Assembly: GCA_023819545.1 (NCBI GenBank)
Contig: JAMWCA010000044.1
Span: 1-9,609 of the forward strand
Source: Candidatus Omnitrophota bacterium
Lineage (GTDB): Bacteria > Ratteibacteria > UBA8468 > B48-G9 > JAFGKM01
Reading direction: 5' to 3'
Length of the DNA: 9,609 bases
Below, piece by piece: positions 7,745 through 9,609 of this stretch (its first letter is position 1; each line of letters opens with the position of its first letter). The position numbers were made by a program, and so were the translations under genes. A model generated the notes under the pieces. The model did not search any database and was not told the origin of the DNA. It saw only the letters and a program-made list of their open reading frames with translations.

Positions 7745-8353
7745 ATGAAAATATTGATAGTTTATTACAGCACATATGGAAATACTTATAAAATGGCAAA
7801 ATTTGTAGAACAAGGAGTGAGATTGGTGGAAAATGTTGAACCTGTTTTAAGAAAAGTCCCAGAGTTAATACCTGATTCAGTTATAAATTCAAAACCAGAA
7901 ATGAGAATTGGTTCTGAGTTACAAAAAGATGTTCCAATTGTTACTCTTGATGACTTTAGAGAAGCATCGGGTTATGTTTTTGGAACACCAACAAGATTTG
8001 GATGTGTAAGTTCACAGTTAAAAAATATTATAGATCAACTTGGACAACTTTGGTTTGAAAAAATATTTGAAGGAAAACCTGCTGGCATTTTTGTTTCAAC
8101 ATCAACTCTTCATGGAGGACAGGAAGCAACTATTCTTTCATTGGTCTCTGTCCTTTTACATTTAGGATGTGTAATTGTTGGAGTCCCTTATTCAATTGGT
8201 GACCTTTTTATAACCAGAGGCGGAGGGTCTCCTTATGGGCCGGGTCATTATGCAGGAGTGGATAATATGCGTGATATTGATGAAAATGAAGCAAATATAT
8301 GTAGAAGTTTTGGTAAAAGGATTGCAGAATTAGCAATAAAACTTAACAGATAA
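7745..8353 (+). CDS. wrbA: NAD(P)H:quinone oxidoreductase WrbA
   Basis: WrbA is a tetrameric FMN flavodoxin-like enzyme that reduces quinones by two electrons, avoiding semiquinone-driven oxygen radicals. The 202-residue product has the FMN phosphate loop STYGNT (9-14), the isoalloxazine-contacting loops GTPTRFG (80-86) and STSTLHGGQE (118-127), and the long WrbA-specific GGSPYGPGHYAG loop (160-171) that ordinary flavodoxins lack. Length is typical (E. coli 198). An AAGGAGGA ribosome site ends 4 nt before the ATG. The 16-bp spacing from tpx indicates one transcript, giving the cell a peroxide-plus-quinone defence module. No clear terminator follows; the next promoter lies at 8406. Confidence 0.97.
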   Translation: MKILIVYYSTYGNTYKMAKFVEQGVRLVENVEPVLRKVPELIPDSVINSKPEMRIGSELQKDVPIVTLDDFREASGYVFGTPTRFGCVSSQLKNIIDQLGQLWFEKIFEGKPAGIFVSTSTLHGGQEATILSLVSVLLHLGCVIVGVPYSIGDLFITRGGGSPYGPGHYAGVDNMRDIDENEANICRSFGKRIAELAIKLNR

Positions 8354-8405
8354 GATGAAAATACTTGTCTTAGACACTATGTCCTAACCCGAAAGAGATT
8401 TTAAT

Positions 8406-8434
8406 TTGACAAATTCAAATTTAAAATGTAAAAT
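8406..8434 (+). promoter_or_regulatory. Promoter for the small beta-barrel gene
   Basis: TTGACA (8406-8411) and TAAAAT (8429-8434) are spaced by 17 bp, with TG directly before the -10 hexamer as in the pgk promoter. The start near 8441 gives a leader of about 29 nt that contains the AGGAGGTGA ribosome site at 8455-8463. Confidence 0.8.
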
Positions 8435-8469
8435 ATAAAAAATAAAAAAGAGAAAGGAGGTGAAAAAAG

Positions 8470-8952
8470 ATGAAAAAGATTTTATTATCTATTTTGATTT
8501 TAGGATTAGTTTTAGGATTTTCATCAATTGGTTCTGCTGAAGTTAAACAGGGAGATAAAAACTTAGTGATTTCAGTTGGTTATGGATATTTTTCTGCAGG
8601 TCCAAAGGAATGGGATGGAACATATGGTCTTGGTTTGGGATTTTTCTTGGCCGACGAGATTGAGTTAAACGTAGGATTATCAGGTCAGTGGAAAACATTT
8701 GGTGATGAAATAAATCTACTTGTCAAACCCAATTTTTATATGGATACTCAATCAAGTATTAATCCATATATAGGTATTGCATTAGGTGCTAATTTTGGTG
8801 GAGGAACAAGGTTTGCAGGTGGTGCACAAATTGGTATGAAACAGTTCATAAGTGGAAACACTCTTATTCAGTATGAACTTAACTTCTTAAGGGCTTTCAA
8901 GAAAAACTTAAATTCAATAACATTCTCTTTGGGATTAGGGTTTAAATTCTAA
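8470..8952 (+). CDS. Small secreted protein, likely outer-membrane beta-barrel
   Basis: I do not recognise a named family. The 160-residue product starts with a classic Sec signal peptide: MKK, a hydrophobic stretch at about 4-18, then IGSA with probable cleavage after Ala23. The mature part is glycine- and aromatic-rich with alternating short strands (for example GYGYFSAG, LGLGFFLA, NPYIGIALGANFGGG, GGAQIGMKQF). It ends SFSLGLGFKF with a C-terminal Phe, the usual signal for outer-membrane insertion by the BAM machinery. The length suits an eight-stranded barrel of the OmpA/OmpX/opacity size. The gene has its own promoter, a very strong ribosome site and a strong terminator, so it is probably a well-expressed single-gene unit. 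It is the best evidence in the window for a diderm cell. A periplasmic beta-rich protein is the alternative. Confidence 0.85.
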   Translation: MKKILLSILILGLVLGFSSIGSAEVKQGDKNLVISVGYGYFSAGPKEWDGTYGLGLGFFLADEIELNVGLSGQWKTFGDEINLLVKPNFYMDTQSSINPYIGIALGANFGGGTRFAGGAQIGMKQFISGNTLIQYELNFLRAFKKNLNSITFSLGLGFKF

Positions 8953-8976
8953 AGATTTATTTTAACAACATCTCAC

Positions 8977-9017
8977 AAAAAAAGGGGGGGATATATAAAT
9001 ATCCCCCCTTCATTTTT
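8977..9017 (+). terminator. Strong intrinsic terminator after the beta-barrel gene
   Basis: A perfect 10-bp stem, GGGGGGATAT (8985-8994) with ATATCCCCCC (8999-9008), closes a 4-nt ATAA loop. It is preceded by seven A and followed by TTCATTTTT, so it could work in both directions. It lies 25 bp past the stop codon. Confidence 0.9.
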
Positions 9018-9040
9018 CAATTTTAAAAATATTGAAAAAT
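9012..9040. repeat. 10-bp AT-rich inverted repeat over the tRNA promoter -35
   Basis: ATTTTTCAAT (9012-9021) and ATTGAAAAAT (9031-9040) are perfect inverted copies separated by 9 bp. The left arm includes the T-tract of the preceding terminator and the right arm contains the TTGAAA used as the tRNA -35. It may be a protein-binding site or a chance product of AT richness. Confidence 0.35.
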
Positions 9041-9060
9041 TAATGAATTTTATTTATTAT
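9032..9060 (+). promoter_or_regulatory. Probable tRNA-Arg promoter
   Basis: TTGAAA (9032-9037) and TATTAT (9055-9060) are spaced by 17 bp. Transcription would start near 9067, about four bases before the mature tRNA 5' end, giving a very short leader for RNase P. Confidence 0.55.
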
Positions 9061-9070
9061 ATTTTATGAA

Positions 9071-9145
9071 GCCCCTGTAGCTCAGTAAGGATAGAGCAGC
9101 GGTTTCCTAAACCGCGTGTCGCCCGTTCAAGTCGGGCCAGGGGCA
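9071..9145 (+). tRNA. tRNA-Arg (anticodon CCU)
   Basis: A complete cloverleaf can be folded by hand. The acceptor stem pairs GCCCCTG (9071-9077) with CAGGGGC (9138-9144), and A9145 is the discriminator. The D-stem is GCTC/GAGC, and the anticodon stem GCGGT/ACCGC closes the loop TTCCTAA, placing CCT at 9106-9108, which reads AGG. The variable loop is GTGTC and the T-arm is GCCCG-TTCAAGT-CGGGC. The gene does not encode CCA (CAG follows), so it must be added enzymatically. The gene is far more GC-rich than its surroundings. Its 3' part, from the variable region on, is duplicated at 9301-9328, which is typical of tRNA genes used as integration sites. Confidence 0.97.
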
Positions 9146-9227
9146 CAGCAAAGATAGAGGGAAGTAATGATAACTGATGAGAAGGGAAAAAACTTAGTTG
9201 GGCGACACAAAGGGGTTATAGGGGAAA
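9118..9227 (+). repeat. 110-bp direct repeat, copy 1 (tRNA 3' end plus trailer)
   Basis: This copy begins in the tRNA-Arg variable region, covers the T-arm and 3' acceptor strand, and runs 82 bp past the tRNA. It matches 9301-9410 base for base except C9206 versus T9389. The two copies are offset by 183 bp. Homology starts and stops sharply (T9117 versus A9300 before; G9228 versus T9411 after). The trailer is G-rich and unlike the AT-rich background. Confidence 0.95.
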
Positions 9228-9247
9228 GAAATGTCCCCTATGTTTTT
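9218..9247 (+). terminator. Terminator ending the tRNA-Arg transcript
   Basis: ATAGGGGA (9218-9225) pairs perfectly with TCCCCTAT (9234-9241) around an 8-nt loop and is followed by GTTTTT. Its position implies a tRNA precursor with a 3' trailer of about 100 nt. The repeat boundary (9227/9228) falls inside the loop, so the second copy keeps only the left arm and cannot form this terminator. Confidence 0.75.
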
Positions 9248-9269
9248 CGTATTGGGGGGAGGACTATAT

Positions 9270-9294
9270 CAGGAGGGGGAAGCACCCCCTCCTG
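9270..9294. repeat. Perfect G/C hairpin in the spacer
   Basis: CAGGAGGGGG (9270-9279) and CCCCCTCCTG (9285-9294) form a perfect 10-bp stem with loop AAGCA. No T-run follows (AACAAAG comes next), so it is not a typical intrinsic terminator. It ends six bases before the second repeat copy. It could be a structured RNA element, a recombination hairpin or a terminator remnant. Confidence 0.7.
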
Positions 9295-9300
9295 AACAAA

Positions 9301-9410
9301 GTCGCCCGTTCAAGTCGGGCCAGGGGCACAGCAAAGATAGAGGGAAGTAATGATAACTGATGAGAAGGGAAAAAACTTAGTTGGGCGATACAAAGGGGTT
9401 ATAGGGGAAA
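9301..9410 (+). repeat. 110-bp direct repeat, copy 2 (partial tRNA remnant)
   Basis: This copy carries the tRNA-Arg T-arm and 3' acceptor strand (9301-9328) without the 5' half, so it cannot make a tRNA. The preceding 73 bp contain no GCCCCTG to pair with CAGGGGC. The remaining 82 bp match the trailer of copy 1 with a single C-to-T change at 9389. The arrangement is that expected for an attachment-site duplication or a tandem duplication of a 183-bp unit. Confidence 0.95.
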
Positions 9411-9421
9411 TTATTTTAATT

Positions 9422-9448
9422 TTGAAAATATTTATTTTATTATAAAAT
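9422..9448 (+). promoter_or_regulatory. Weak candidate promoter for the GYD gene
   Basis: TTGAAA (9422-9427) and TAAAAT (9443-9448) lie just past the second repeat copy but only 15 bp apart, shorter than ideal. The start would fall near 9455, directly at the AAGGAGGTGA ribosome site. The region is AT-rich, so chance matches are likely. Confidence 0.3.
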
Positions 9449-9470
9449 ATGAATGGAAGGAGGTGAGAAA

Positions 9471-9609
9471 ATGGGAAAATTTATAATGCTTAGCAGTTTG
9501 ACAGAAAAAGGAGCAAAAACAATAAAACAAAAACCAGAAAGAATAAAGGAAGTAAACAAAGAAGTTGAAAAAATGGGAGGGAAAATTTTAGCGCAATACG
9601 CTATTTTAG
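9471..9609 (+). CDS. GYD domain protein, C-terminus cut by window edge
   Basis: The first 46 codons are visible. The product begins MGKFIMLSSLTEKGAKTI and continues with PERIKEVNKEVEKMGGKI and AQYAIL, which is the N-terminal half of the GYD domain (a small ferredoxin-like, dimeric alpha/beta barrel-type family, usually about 95-105 residues). In full-length members the segment after AQYAL is the GxYD motif that names the family; here it lies just beyond the window. Biochemical function is unknown for most members. A near-perfect AAGGAGGTGA site at 9457-9466 precedes the ATG, so the start is firm and expression is probably high. It lies 60 bp downstream of the repeated tRNA fragment, outside the duplicated unit. 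Confidence 0.88.
   Translation, partial: MGKFIMLSSLTEKGAKTIKQKPERIKEVNKEVEKMGGKILAQYAIL

Larger units (their letters stand above)
9146..9470. other. 325-bp stretch without a confident gene
   Basis: Between the tRNA and the GYD gene I find the tRNA trailer with its terminator, a 73-bp unique spacer (9228-9300) holding a perfect G/C hairpin, the second repeat copy, and an AT-rich tail with a possible promoter. Short frames of 42 codons (9167-9295) and 31 codons (9350-9445) share their first 20 codons apart from one His/Tyr change. I do not call them genes because their codon use is unlike the neighbouring genes. No integrase or transposase is present. Confidence 0.7.

Noticed and set aside
9174..9190. 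CTGATGA followed by a GAAA-like run, reminiscent of a hammerhead ribozyme core (also in copy 2 at 9357)
   Set aside because: The bases between the two core pieces cannot form stem II, and no matching stems I and III with a cleavage site are evident.
9228..9247. GAAATGTCCCC at the repeat boundary, recalling GGGGACATTTC motifs at some insertion-sequence ends
   Set aside because: It is explained as the right side of the tRNA terminator hairpin, and no transposase, partner inverted end or target duplication is visible.
9301..9328. A second tRNA gene
   Set aside because: Only the T-arm and 3' acceptor strand are present; no 5' acceptor strand, D-arm or anticodon arm precedes them.
9118..9410. 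CRISPR-like repeat-spacer layout
   Set aside because: There are only two copies, each 110 bp, beginning within a tRNA; far longer than CRISPR repeats, and no cas genes are present.

Overview
The window is AT-rich bacterial DNA (by eye, clearly below 40% GC) with strong Shine-Dalgarno sites (AGGAGG types), sigma70-like TTGACA/TATAAT promoters and U-tailed hairpin terminators. A small secreted protein that looks like an outer-membrane beta-barrel (signal peptide, terminal Phe) points to a diderm (Gram-negative) organism. Tpx, WrbA, RpiB, a cytoplasmic GH2 enzyme and a GYD-domain protein would suit an anaerobic or microaerophilic heterotroph, perhaps from an uncultured phylum. The sequence alone does not fix the phylum.

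Left half, all on the minus strand. Positions 1-1924 hold a glycolytic pair, pgk then tpiA (tpiA runs off the left edge), driven by a clear promoter just upstream of pgk. Positions 2144-4851 hold a tightly overlapping set rpiB-pabB-pabC: a pentose-phosphate isomerase followed by the two enzymes that turn chorismate into 4-aminobenzoate for folate. The glutaminase subunit pabA is not in the window. A weak hairpin with a T-run lies between the two groups.

Right half, on the plus strand. A divergent region (4852-5028) with a consensus promoter and an inverted repeat leads into a GH2 glycosidase, a YjbQ-family protein, thiol peroxidase (tpx) and WrbA quinone reductase, packed as a likely operon (4-bp overlap, then gaps of 37 and 16 bp). 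A separate promoter drives the small beta-barrel protein, which ends at a very strong G6/C6 terminator.

The right end is the most unusual part. A complete tRNA-Arg(CCU) gene at 9071-9145 is followed by a G-rich segment in which 110 bp, starting inside the tRNA variable region/T-arm and running 82 bp past the tRNA end, is repeated 183 bp downstream with one mismatch. The second copy carries only the 3' part of the tRNA. This layout resembles the attachment-site duplication left by elements that integrate into tRNA genes, but the unit is only 183 bp and has no recombinase. The trailer also contains a perfect 9-nt complement of the tRNA's own variable/T-arm, a terminator, a perfect 10-bp G/C hairpin and a short reading frame. 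A GYD-domain gene starts beyond it and runs off the right edge.
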